Assembly (NCBI GenBank): GCA_030549335.1
Contig: CM060188.1
Coordinates: 11,036,001 to 11,100,000, forward strand
Reading direction: 5' to 3'
Source: Pontederia crassipes
Taxonomy: Eukaryota > Streptophyta > Magnoliopsida > Commelinales > Pontederiaceae
Length of the DNA: 64,000 nucleotides
Each line of letters starts with the position of its first letter. Position 1 is the first letter of the stretch. The notes under the pieces are model-generated. The model ran no database searches. It was not told where the DNA came from and worked only from the letters and a program-made list of their open reading frames with translations. A program made the translations under genes and the position numbers. Positions 48,489 through 60,000 of this stretch are shown in pieces.

Positions 48489-51400
48489 CTATGCAGTCTT
48501 CGATTTGGACAGAGCTTTCTTCCTCTGACCAAGCATATAACGGTACATGTGAGGGCTACCTGCAATGTTGGAGGATCCAGTAAAGAAATAATGCTTTGTA
48601 GCAGTTTTGATAATGCATATGTACACCAAAATGATTGAATAAAATAAAACATGCCTGGGACATAGATTAAGAGTGCAAGCACTGATGCATAGAAGTAATC
48701 GAATGAAAAGTTCCATGTGTTGGGCATCCTAATGCAATATTTCTCCGATGCCTGCAGAATTCGGATGATATTAATTATAAAGGAGATGGAAGTAGAGTAA
48801 TTAATATCAAATTATACAGGGGATGGATATTAATTCCATCATTTCTATACCTTGATGTAAGGCAATGCAATGTATATCAAGCCAACCTCACTGGTTATGC
48901 CAGTTGGATACAAAATCAGAAAGGTACTGTACCTGCGCATTAACACGAAGGTCAAATGTTGTGGAAGAAGAGACATTAATTTGTATTTTGGCTTCTTGCT
49001 GCTTGCTTACCTGAGCCACAACAACAGTGAAGGTGCAAAGCCAAGTGCTTCTTTCATACCAAAGAAAGAGTACCTAATGATCTGCAAATCATGAAATATA
49101 TGAGAAATCATTGTTTACTTCCCTGGTATAAGAAAATAATGACGTCCAATCCCGGAAAATTATGAGTTGACATAGTTGATTTAAAAATCACTGTTACACT
49201 GAGAGGCATATCATTAGCACATTAACACCTACTCATTGTACACAAGTTTGGGCAGAGGTATGCAAAAGGATATAGCAATTAATGAGAGCAATGATATCTT
49301 CTCGTAACCAAATAATAATACAAAAACTTACAATGGTAACGTTCATAATATCCCCTATTTAGGCGGGTTTCATGATATTTCCTTGTCAAGTTAGACATAC
49401 CCTTGGGATTTCTACTAATAGATCTGCTATCTAACCTAATGGACAGCCGCTAACATTTGTCTTCTAACAACTGCCACTGTCATCAAATCTTTGGACCAAT
49501 AGCTGAAGCATGGTGCAAGGAATTATCATCATCGTTCAGCTGATCAATGATTAACTACTCATTTTTTTCATATAAATCTTGGTGGAACTCTCCATAAATA
49601 ACTCAAAGGTGAAAAAAGGTTAAAGTTCCCTCCTCAAATTGAACCAAGGTTGTCAGAATCGCTTTTTAATGTAGGATCATAAGGTGTTTTGAGGATAGAA
49701 GAATCAGATCGAGAATGGTCAGATTCAACCTTATTGATAAAAAAATATTATTTAATATAAAATACTTAAAATAGTATAGTTATTCATAAATGTTTGATAT
49801 TAAGTCATATAATCATCGAACATTAATATTTTATTCACAATTTCTTATATATATATATATATATATATATCATGAAGCATAATATGATATTCCTAAAACA
49901 AATGTTAAAATAATAATATAATAATATTGGATCTTAAAGAAGTACAATATTGTACAAAAACAATAATATTGGATCTTAAAGAAGTACAATATTGTACAAA
50001 AACAATAATATTGGATCTTAAAAAGTACAATATTGTACAAAAATATAATATGTGTGAAAATGAAATTTAATTTTCATGAAATATCATAATCGATAATTCA
50101 TAAGATAATATTAAACTATTGGATGATATTAGAGTTTGAAGGAGCAAGAATAATGTATAAAACATACAGATAAAATGGCCAACAAATTTAGTCAAAGTCT
50201 TGGCCAATCAAATTTAGACAGTCTTTTATGTTTACTTTTAATTTTTATTTAAAAAATAATATTTGTACCATTGTTGTAAGATCTTAGGATCTGCATCTAG
50301 ATTCGATATAAATCTTATATTTAATATCTCTAGGTAAAATTGAGATATTTTTCTCTCAAAAAGAACTTAGGATCGTAAGATCTTGCTAATCAAAATCCTG
50401 ATAACCATGCATTGAACTAAGTAAAAGTCGAATCCCTTGACATTAGAATGATTAGACAATTAAGGATAACTAAACCCTCTACAACGCTCAACTTTAGAGT
50501 CTATTTGGTTGAAATAATATCAAAGAGAATGGACGGTAATGGAAGGGAAGGGAAACTAGAATTGTAGAAAGAGTGAAAGTATTCACTTTGTTTGGATGAA
50601 TTAACTAAGGGGAAGGGAAGGGAATTAATTTTATTAGGACGAATATGTCCATATATGCATTTATATTTTAAATAGATATGATGATTAGTTATTTTTTCTT
50701 CTTTTCACCTCAATTTGGGATGAAAAAAAAAACGAGATGTTATAGGTGAACAGAGGAGAAAGGAGGCGGCCCTCCATTCTCCTCTCACTTAAATTCAACC
50801 AAACAAAAAAAATGAACTTTCTTATTTTCCCCTTCCCTTCATATGCACTCCTTCCACCCTCAACCAAACGCTTCCTAAAGGAAAGCCATGATAATGAACT
50901 AACACTCTGCATAATCCCCGTCGTAACAAGAAATGAAATGGGAATGTTTCAATCATATTCCAGTGCTCCACAATGTACATAACCACCAATGTTTCACTTG
51001 CAACCAGTGTACATACAACCATCAATAAATGATATTAAGCTTACTGCAAGCATGCACATCATATAAATTAATTGGAATCAGGAGATTCAAACATCATTTT
51101 ATCCAAAAATATGGGAAGCCAATACGACATGCTAGCGAAATTTGATGATACCTCTGTGATGGACCAGCTAATGACCAGTGAGCTAACAAGAAAATGAGTC
51201 CTTGTCTGCACGCCAAAATCCAAAGGTAATTTAGAGAAGGTAACGGTAGATTTCTTCCTGACTGTTTGAACGAAGACCATTCTGTACCTCAGGGAAACTC
51301 CATAAGATGCCCCAGGTAACAAACAATCTCGACCCGATCTGCGGTAGCGTCGCTGACACTGGAGATCTTACCAACCCTACATGAAGCAAAAGACAGTAGC

Positions 51401-51875
51401 TTACATCGAGACTCCTTATTAAACGGCATCTGTACAAAATAAATATCGAAACCCGCTAAGTCCGATATATACGAAGTTAGAACTATTTCTCACCTACAAG
51501 CCCGTGAAGAATCTGCCCAGACAAAGATATACCAGTGGATTAATACAAATTACTAGCAAAAATATGTCAAGAACAAAACTTTTAGCGGGTTACGAAACCA
51601 GACCTCCATGATTGCTGCGGTCTGCGCGAGCTGCAGAGGCTTCTCCACTGCATCGTACACTGTCGTATGTCCGCCTTCTCTCAGAGCCTTCACACCGAGG
51701 TGCAGAACTTGGAACCTACAACGCGCCGAAAAAGACCATTTATTTATCTTCCCAAACAAATTCATCAAAGATCGGTTGTACACGCACGCGCATAGAGAGG
51801 TTACCATCCAACGAAGACAGTCCAGTTGTAGAAGGACAGATAGGCGCGACGGAGGGTGGAGAGGAACCCCGCCAT
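48489..51875 (-). CDS. PAS2: Very-long-chain (3R)-3-hydroxyacyl-CoA dehydratase PASTICCINO2
   Basis: Third enzyme of the ER fatty acid elongase: dehydrates 3-hydroxyacyl-CoA. Nine coding exons: 51805-51875, 51604-51715, 51494-51512, 51288-51376, 51152-51205, 49011-49081, 48851-48932, 48655-48751 and 48489-48559 (666 nt, 221 residues, as in Arabidopsis PAS2). Family text is clear: MAGFLSTLRRAYLSFYNW, EKPLQLAQTAAIMEILHGLV, VRSPVSATLPQIGSRLF and SLVISWSITE. YPTGITSEVGLIY carries the catalytic Tyr and Glu at the spacing known from yeast PHS1. Several hydrophobic membrane segments. The C-terminal KALSKSKTA is a basic tail like ER-retained members. Exon 3 is only 19 nt, and the last intron (48560-48654) starts with GC. 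Intron 5 (49082-51151) holds repeats and a MITE. Confidence 0.96.
49843..49870. repeat. (AT)n microsatellite in PAS2 intron 5
   Basis: Uninterrupted TA/AT run read directly. Confidence 0.9.
49921..50043 (+). repeat. Three 42-bp tandem units in PAS2 intron 5
   Basis: Units start at 49921, 49963 and 50005, each ATAATATTGGATCTTAAA then AGTACAATATTGTACAAAAA. The third lacks two bases. Each unit contains the palindrome GTACAATATTGTAC. Confidence 0.95.
50492..50880. mobile_element. MITE in PAS2 intron 5 (389 bp)
   Basis: The left end CTTTAGAGTCTATTTGGTTG is matched by the reverse complement of the right end, CTTTAGGAAGCGTTTGGTTG. The interior is rich in AAGGGAAGGG / CCCTTCCC. Same family as the split MITE in VPS2 intron 2. 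No coding sequence. Confidence 0.8.
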
Positions 51876-53760
51876 TGGAGAAGCAGCGATGGGAACGACG
51901 CGGGGAGAACTCCGAGATCTCCGCGTTTTATACCGTTAACATGAGGTGGAGGGCACCTCACTGGTCGCCTGCACTCTGTTTGCATTAATGCCTCGTATTG
52001 ATGTGGAATTTAGGTGAGACGGTGAACGAAACGATGCGCTCGTAATTTTTTGGCATAAATGCCGCACGGCGGGCGCCCCCGCTCCGCTCTGCCTATATAT
52101 TCAACCTCATCCTCGCCCAAACAAAAATGGGCCCACCTAAGAAAAAAAAATCCCTTCAATTCCAAAAAAGATTTTAGATTAAAACGGAATAAATAATAAA
52201 AAGTCCGATCAAATCTTAGATAATACTTTTTTGAAAAAAATAAAGGATCCGTCCTTTTTTTATAAATATTTTGGAATGAACACGAGCTAGGTTTTTACCT
52301 AAATAAGTCAAGCTTGTTATAAAATAAAAATATTTAAATTTGACTTATAACTTATAACAAGTCAAGAATATAAGCTTAACTTGTTTGATTAATTTTTAAT
52401 ATCTGACTTAAATTATTAGCATGTCAAGTCGATGGCATACTAAATTAAATATAATAAATATTATTTATTAAAAAATAATAAATATGAACTAAATAAAAAA
52501 GACATCATTAATTTACTTTTTTAACATATAATCAAAATAGTAATATTAAATTCAAAATTAAAGATTTAAAAATAAATATATATTTTTTAAATTATATATA
52601 TAATATAATATATTAATATATTTTGACCTGATAAATTATAAGACTATGTCAATTATTAAGAGACTAAGCCTCTTTAAGAAGATAAATTTTTTTTATTTTT
52701 CAGCCTGACCTATTTTAAGTCAAGTCGAGCTAGGCCAAAAATAGGTCAAGTTACGAGTGATTCACGAATAGTTCGACTTATTTCCGATCCTACTCACGTT
52801 ATTATCATGATATAATAGTTTGTATAATTTAATGTTCTATGATCATCTTATTTGATATATTCGTAACTTTGATGTTACGTTTTACATTTCAGTTATAAGA
52901 TTAGACGTGTATATAATAAGTTCTATTTTATTATTTAAACTTTAAAATTACTACGGTAGGGCCAAGAAAAAATGGGAATTAAGATTGTTTTCTAAAGAAA
53001 ACTAAATAAACTAACAAAATTGTAGGATGCTTTTTTTACACCGAAAAAAACTGCACAATCAAAACTACTTTTACCACTAAGCGACTGGATTAAATTTAAG
53101 TTTGTTTAATAAAGCCATCTCGCTATTAGAAATCAAAGATACCATTGAAATTATATTTAACAATTATTATGGAATAATAAATAAATATATAGTAACAACG
53201 TATCCTTAGTATTAATGTCCTTTTAAATAATGTTCTATGGAATTCTCATTTAAAAAAGAATGTTATGTAACTAGAACTTGTCCAATTTATATCAAACATC
53301 CAAATAAAAATAAAAAGTTAAAATTTTAAATTCTCAACGCAACACAAAATGAGAACTTGAATAAAAAACAACAACAAGAACATTGAGATTTTTTTATTCT
53401 TGCATATAGCTCTAAAACTAGGTGGACTTATTTTTAAACATATTAATTATTATTTAAATAATAATATCATATGTATACATGTTATATGTATATTTTATAT
53501 TTATTTATTATCATAAAAAAGTGTATTAATTATTTATTACAATTTACTTAGTATTATAATAAAATAGCATTTCCATTATTATTTATTATAAAACATTTTT
53601 ATGTTTAAATATAGAGTAACATATTTTTATTTATTTTACTAATCATACATCATAATAAAAAAACAACTAGTATAATATTACAATAATTATTACTATATTA
53701 TGGAATTATTAATTATGGTCTTCTAAATAAGTTATAATTATATAATTTTTTATATAAATA
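51876..53760. other. PAS2 promoter and AT-rich intergenic DNA
   Basis: 51876-52130 is GC-richer and should hold the PAS2 leader and promoter. Farther right, 52270-52790 has scattered GTCAAGTCGAGCTAGG / ACACGAGCTAGG phrases at both ends, suggesting an old non-coding transposon. The rest is featureless AT-rich sequence. Confidence 0.5.
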
Positions 53761-53779
53761 TGATGTTAATTTTTCTTTT
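53761..53779. repeat. Target-site duplication of LINE copy 2, left
   Basis: TGATGTTAATTTTTCTTTT, repeated at 55497-55515. The first one or two bases may belong to the TTG tail. Confidence 0.9.
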
Positions 53780-55498
53780 TTTAAAAAAAAATTTGGGTTT
53801 TAGTTGGTAAGGTTTATATAAATAAGATGCATAAAAAATGAAGTTGGTAAGGTTTTAGTTACTGAAGGAGATATTAAGAACATATGGGAAGAGTATTTCT
53901 ATAAGCTATTTAATGATGGATGTCAAAGTTCCCGTTGTGATTTGGAGGACTTGACAGTTAGTGAATGTGAGCTTAATAGGTCATTTTATCGTAGAATTAG
54001 AGTCTCGGAGGTTAGCGAAGCTCTTAAGAAAATGGAGAATGGTAAAGCCGTTGGACCGGATGGTATACTGATTGAAGTTTGGAAATGTTTAGGAGAAAAA
54101 GGTGTGTTGTGGTTATGTAAACTATTTAATGAGATTTTACGGTCGAAAAAGATGCCTGATGATTGGAGATTAAGTACATTAGTTCCTATTTACAAAAATA
54201 AAGGGGATATTCAGAATTGTGCAAATTATAGAGGGATTAAACTTATGAGTCACACAATGAAATTATGGGAAAAAGTGATTGAACATAGATTGAGAATGGA
54301 GACTAGTATTTCTGAGAGACAATTTGGGTTCATGCCAGGAAGATCCACTACAGAGGCGATTTATTTACTAAGGGGGATGATGGAGAAGTATCGAAGTAGG
54401 AGAAGAGACTTACATATGGCTTTCATTGACTTAGAGAAGGCGTATGATCGGGTACCAAGGGATGTACTTTGGAAAGCCTTGCAAAATAAGAGGGTGAGTG
54501 TTGCCTACATTAAGGTAATACAAGATATGTACGATGGGGCATTGACTAGAGTTAGGACACCCGGAGGTGAGACAAATGAATTTCCTATAGGAATTGGCCT
54601 ACATCAAGGATCAGCTTTAAGCCCGTATCTATTTAACTTAGTTATTGATGCTATAATCGAGAGTATCACAGATGAGGTACCTAAGTGCATGCTATTTGCG
54701 GATGATATAGTACTTTTAGCGGATTCAAGAGAAGAGATTAATACAAAATTGGAAATATGGAGAAATACGTCGGAGTCAAAGGGTTTTCGTTTAAGTAGGA
54801 ATAAAACAGAATATATGCATAGCAATTTCACAAATAAACAACTTAGAGACGATTTGAAAGTTAGGCTAGGGGAGGATATAATTCCTCAAGTGACAAAGTT
54901 TAAATATTTAGGATCAATTATAAGACAAGATGGTGAGATTGATGACGATGTTAATCATAGAATTCAAGCTGGTTGGTGTAAGTGGAGGAAAGCCACTGGA
55001 GTTCTTTGTGATAGAAAAATACCCAATAAAGTTAAAGGAAAATTCTATCGTACTGCTATAAGGCCAGCAGTGTTATATGGTAGTGAATGTTGGGCTATGA
55101 AGGGACAACATGAATGTAAAGTGGGGGTAGCCGAAATGAGGATGTTGAGATGGATGTGTGGTCATACAAGATTAGATAAGATTAGGAATGACCATATACG
55201 TGAACGAGTCGGAGTGGCTCCTATTAGTGAGAAAATGGTAGAGAATCGTTTGAGATGGTTTGGTCATATTCAGAGAAGACCATTAGATGCGCCAGTAAGA
55301 AGAGTAGATCAAATAATCTGGAGTCCGATTAAAAGAGGGAGAGGGAGGCCAAGGCGGACACTCGGCGAACTAATAGAGCAAGATCTATTGGTGAATAATA
55401 TACCTAAAAGTTTGGTTACTAATAGAGCGGAATGACGTCGTATGATCCATGTAGCCGACCCCACCTAGTGGGATAAGGCTTTGTTGTTGTTGTTGTTG
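53780..55498 (+). mobile_element. LINE (RTE-like), copy 2, 5'-truncated, recent
   Basis: Homologous to copy 1 from about 53822 to the (TTG)6 tail at 55481-55498. It lacks the endonuclease half. Flanked by a duplication of about 18 bp. The first ~42 bp after the left duplication do not match copy 1 and look like filler at the 5' junction. One long open frame covers the reverse transcriptase. Confidence 0.93.
53817..55435 (+). CDS. LINE reverse transcriptase, N-terminally truncated open frame
   Basis: An uninterrupted frame of about 539 codons from the 5' junction to TGA. Motifs in order: NGKAVGPDGILIEVWK, LVPIYKNKGDIQNCANYRGI, RQFGFMPGRSTTEAI, AFIDLEKAYDRVPRDVLW, GLHQGSALSPYLFNLVID, the catalytic FADDIVLLAD, and LGSIIRQDGEIDDDV. 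The C-terminal YGSECWAMKGQHE...GHTRLDKIRNDHIRERVGVAP and RRPLDAPVRRVD region is typical of this plant LINE group. The endonuclease domain is missing by 5' truncation, and no ATG begins the frame, so autonomous activity is unlikely. The open frame suggests recent insertion. Confidence 0.9.
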
Positions 55499-55515
55499 AT
55501 GTTAATTTTTCTTTT
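55497..55515. repeat. Target-site duplication of LINE copy 2, right
   Basis: Same 19 bases as 53761-53779, directly after the TTG tail. Confidence 0.9.
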
Positions 55516-56840
55516 ATATTTCATTTGTAGTTTTTAATTTATGTACCTTAAATTCCTTTTTTCTTGTATATAATTTACTAATTATAAAAAATTCTATAAT
55601 TAGTAATATGAAAATAATTTTTATAAATAATAAAATATATTTTTAGTTATTATATTTTTATCAAACATCTACTAAAATTTATTCTACTAATCATCTTTTT
55701 AATTGCTCTTAAGGTGATGGTGACAATCTCCATCATGATTAAAGTGACATTTTTTTTGAAATCATACTTTGAAACGTCACTTTAATAAATTATAAAAGAA
55801 AAGACTAACAAATGACAATGTATAATAAATACTAGTCCTAATATAATATACCATCAATAATAATAAAAATCATCATTAAATAAAAAAATTAATTAATATG
55901 ATTAATTAGTGATAATGAAATAATTCATGATAAATAATAATATTTTTATTATTATCAGCTGCAATATAATAATGGTTCACTGTAATAAACATTAATATAC
56001 TATTACAAATCGTTTTTAGAGAATTGTGTTAACTTTTTCGTAAATATATTTGTTTGGTTTATAACTTTTTTTTTTTAAACCCAATGTATACATAAGCTGT
56101 TAACTTAGCTACTTTTATCAACAAATTTATGTATCTGATGTCCGTTGGGGTATCCTATGATATCTTTGTAGTCATTTGATTAAAAGATTATGAATCATAT
56201 TTGACTTTTTATTTAAACTTTTAAATGCAATTTACATACTTTTTAATTTTGATAAATTAAAAGAGGAAGAAAGGTGCCCCTTTTTTAAAAGATAAAAACA
56301 CATTAAATAAAAGCAATTCAACAACTCAATGCTAAAAAATTAGGTGTAACAATTTAGCACTTCGATATTTAATCAATTCCTTCAAAATAATAAATTCAGT
56401 TGAACTGTACGCCTACTTCTCCAACTAAGGAACTGTCCGAATTTAGAGTGGTTAAGAAAGAACAAAATTATATATAAATAAATTGTCACTTAAGTCGTTG
56501 ACGTCTTACATTAGGTTTATTATCTCTTAATAATCGATTATTATTAGTTGGATATTATTAATTTTGAATACCGAAAACTCAAACTTTTGTGAATTTTATT
56601 ATCTAAGAGTGCACCCACGAACGATTAATACACGACTAATTCAATATAAATAAAAATAAAATAAAATGAAATATTTAGATGACATTTCGAAGTAACTCTT
56701 CATTATTAACTTCCCTTGTTAAAATCCGATTGCCAATTCAATCTGCTTTGTGCGTTCCGTGGAAATTTAATAATTATATTATTAGATAAGACGCGTGTAA
56801 AGTGATAGGTGTAACGTACAGTTAAATCTCCCGTTCCGTA
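55516..56840. other. AT-rich intergenic before the GT14 gene
   Basis: No gene recognised. A small hairpin (TTAAAGTGAC at 55738, GTCACTTTAA near 55784) is present. Confidence 0.5.
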
Positions 56841-57041
56841 GATGACTCGGTCACAGGGTCCACCAAGCTACAGCCTTGGGACGAATAGTCATTCGCCACG
56901 TTTCTCAGTGATTAAAATGCACGCCTCGCCGACGTCTCCCTCTCTGCCACCTCAAACCTCTTTGTCCCTAGCCAGTAGCCACCGTCGACGGGCCGCTGGC
57001 GTCCCATGCCGGAACCCTAACCCGCACCCTCCCCTCCGACG

Positions 57042-60000
57042 ATGAGGAAGCCACACCGATTTGTCGACAGTTTCGCATTCGACCGAAAATGGGTGGCGCT
57101 CCTTCTCGCGATCCCCCTCCTCACCCTGTCCCTCCTCCTCTCCGGCACCCTCAAGACTCCTTCTGATCCCCGCCACGGCTCCGGTGAAGCCAGTCCTCCA
57201 CCGCCTCCGAGGCTCGCCTACATGATCTCCGGCTCCGCTGGTGACGGACCTCGGATGAGGCGGCTCCTCCAGGCCGCGTACCACCCGTGGAACTTCTACC
57301 TACTGCATCTCGACCTTGCGGCGCCAACCGACGAGCGGGCGGATCTGACGGCGTACGTCACGTCGGAATCTCTCTTTACAGCGTTCGGGAATGTTCGAGT
57401 GGTTGAGAACGCTGACTTGGTGTCGAACAAGGGGTCCACGATGGTCGCCGCCACCCTTCACGCGGTGGCGATGCTGTTGAGAGAGTTCGAGGATTGGAGC
57501 TGGTTCATTAATCTCAGCGTCTCTGATTACCCTTTGATGCCCCAAGATGGTATTTTTACTGGTCTTTTCTGAGAAATTTTGCTCCTTTAGCCCCTTTAGT
57601 CTATTGAGTTTGTTTGCAAAGGTTTATATAGGGTTGCAACTCCATTTGTATTAATTGGCGTAGCTGTGATACCTTGTACACAAAATTTCAAAGTTTGGAT
57701 GCCCTTACCTGATACTTTATCATGTTTACTCTAAAAAAGAGATTCCTGTGATTACCTCCAGCATCCCCAGTTTTTGTTGGATCCTGAAGAAAATTGCTCC
57801 TTTTATCCTTTATAAAGCTCATTCCGTTCAAGTGGTAATTGTTCGCTCTGCAGGCTATAGTTACGTTTCTATTTGTATTAAATCTAACAGTTGCAGCTAC
57901 TAAAAGCGTTTTAAGTCAACCTCTGATGTAATGTTACCTGCCTTTGTCAGTGAAATTTGCTCATTTGTTCAATTTTTTGTTAGTGTAATAATCTTTCCTG
58001 ATTGCATGCTGAAATAGTCTTACTAGTTGTAGATCTCTGCCTATTAATTCTTCTCATTGCCCATCGCAGACATTCTCCATGTCTTTTCTTACTTGCCAAG
58101 AGATCTAAATTTCATCCAGCACACGAGTGATCTTGGTTGGAAGGAGTAAGCATGCATTTTCTTTCCTAAACTTGATTTTTTGTTGTCGAGCAGGGTTCTC
58201 TATTGTTTACCCTTTTTTGCTTTACCTTTAGAAGATCTTTATGGCTTATTTATTTGCATGCAGGCATCAGAGGGCAAGGCCTATTATTGTGGATCCAGCA
58301 TTGTATATGTCAAATAAAACTGATGTGTTTTGGGCTAAAGAAAAGAGAAGCATGCCTGCTGCCTTCAAAATATTTGTAGGTATATTTCCTTGCCAGGCTG
58401 CATGTTTAACCTATATTTATTGAGTGTTTTATCCCTGCTTCAATGTATTTCCTTGTTCTGAACAGTTTTGTTTGGTAAAGAACAAAAATTTTCTAAGTGC
58501 TGTGTGTGTGTGTCTGTGTGTTTATGTCAACTAGGAGTAGTGTGGGTCTGTGTGTTTAACATGCAAAAGTTCCTTAAGAAGTAATCTGGTAAGTCAGACA
58601 AAGCCTAGCTATATATTGTCTCCATGCACTTGAGAACAACTTCCAGTTGATTGTGAATTATAGGTTTTGCAAGCCATTCAAATGTTTGCAATGTTTGACC
58701 TGTGAGGTCCTGATGTCATAATTTGGTCATATTTTTTTATATGAAAAGCAAATTCGATGCTTTATGAGTTCCTCAGCTTGCAGAGGAGAGTATGGGCACA
58801 AATGATATGCACTTTCCTTCTGCTTCTTCAAACGGATGTTTTCAGGCCTTAAACTCATCAAATGACTCTCAGTTACCAAACAAAAACTTTAAGCAATTCA
58901 CCAAGACTCACCCTGTACAACAAGGGCTTCGAGAGTCTCCCTTTTATATCTTGTTTTCTTTACACTATTGTAGCTTAGGTGAAATGCTTAAGATTTTAGT
59001 TCAGTCCTTGTATTGATAGATCCAGTTTTCTCTTTCAAAAAATAGATCCAGTTTTAACTCTTTTTTTTAGAGAGAGGAAGTTTTAGCTCTTTTTTCTTGG
59101 AGGGGGTAAGGTACGACTATTCAAGCTCAATAGTCATCAGTTAAATCTAGTTTTAATTATTATTTCACATGGCCTATCCTTGTTATTAATATGAGTTAAA
59201 TCCAGAATTTTAGTACCATGCTGTAGTTAATAAATATTAATAACATGAAGTTTCTTTTAGAACTATAACATGAAGTTAAAATCTTGATAAATATAGGAAA
59301 ATTTACAAGTTATATTTGATTATCCAATCACTAAACCATCTTGCTTGGTCAAGTTCGGATTCCTAGTTATCCAACACCTATATTTGTTGCTTATTCATAA
59401 ACAGTCACACATGTGCATCTGGCAGGTTCATGATTTCAAGTTTAATTGTTCAGCAAAGTTTATTCCGAATTTGTTGATTAGCATGATACTTTAAGCAAGA
59501 CATTGTAAATCTTGGTTAATTTAATAATATGGATTGAAACGAAGTTGTCGTTACTAATGGAGTCATTTCTGTGTTTACATTTTTGCCCAGGTAGCATTAA
59601 TAGATATGTTGTTGTGTGATTCCAATAATGTAGTTCTTATTTCCTACTTCCTTGTTCAACTTTTTTTGGGACAGGGTTTCTTAGTTCAACTTAACCAATT
59701 TTGAATATTTGATTTGGACAGATTTTTATCGAAAAATGAAATATTAGATTTAATCTTCTTTTGTGCTTCGTACACTTGTTGATTAGAAAATATCAGAAAA
59801 TTGAAGTCGAACATAATTGAGCATGCTTCCTTTTTGCTTTAGGAGTGGGGTTCTGTGTGGGTAAATTTCAGTAAATGCCCTCCAATTTTATCCTCTATGC
59901 CAACAATGTCCTCCAAGTTTAATTTGTAATTAGAATGTCCTCCAATTATTGACTTATTTTACCAACGGCCCTTTTGACTGAATATAGTCAGTTCTTAGGT

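Noticed and set aside
49921..50043. CRISPR-like array
   Set aside because: Contiguous identical units without spacers in a plant intron; simply a tandem repeat.
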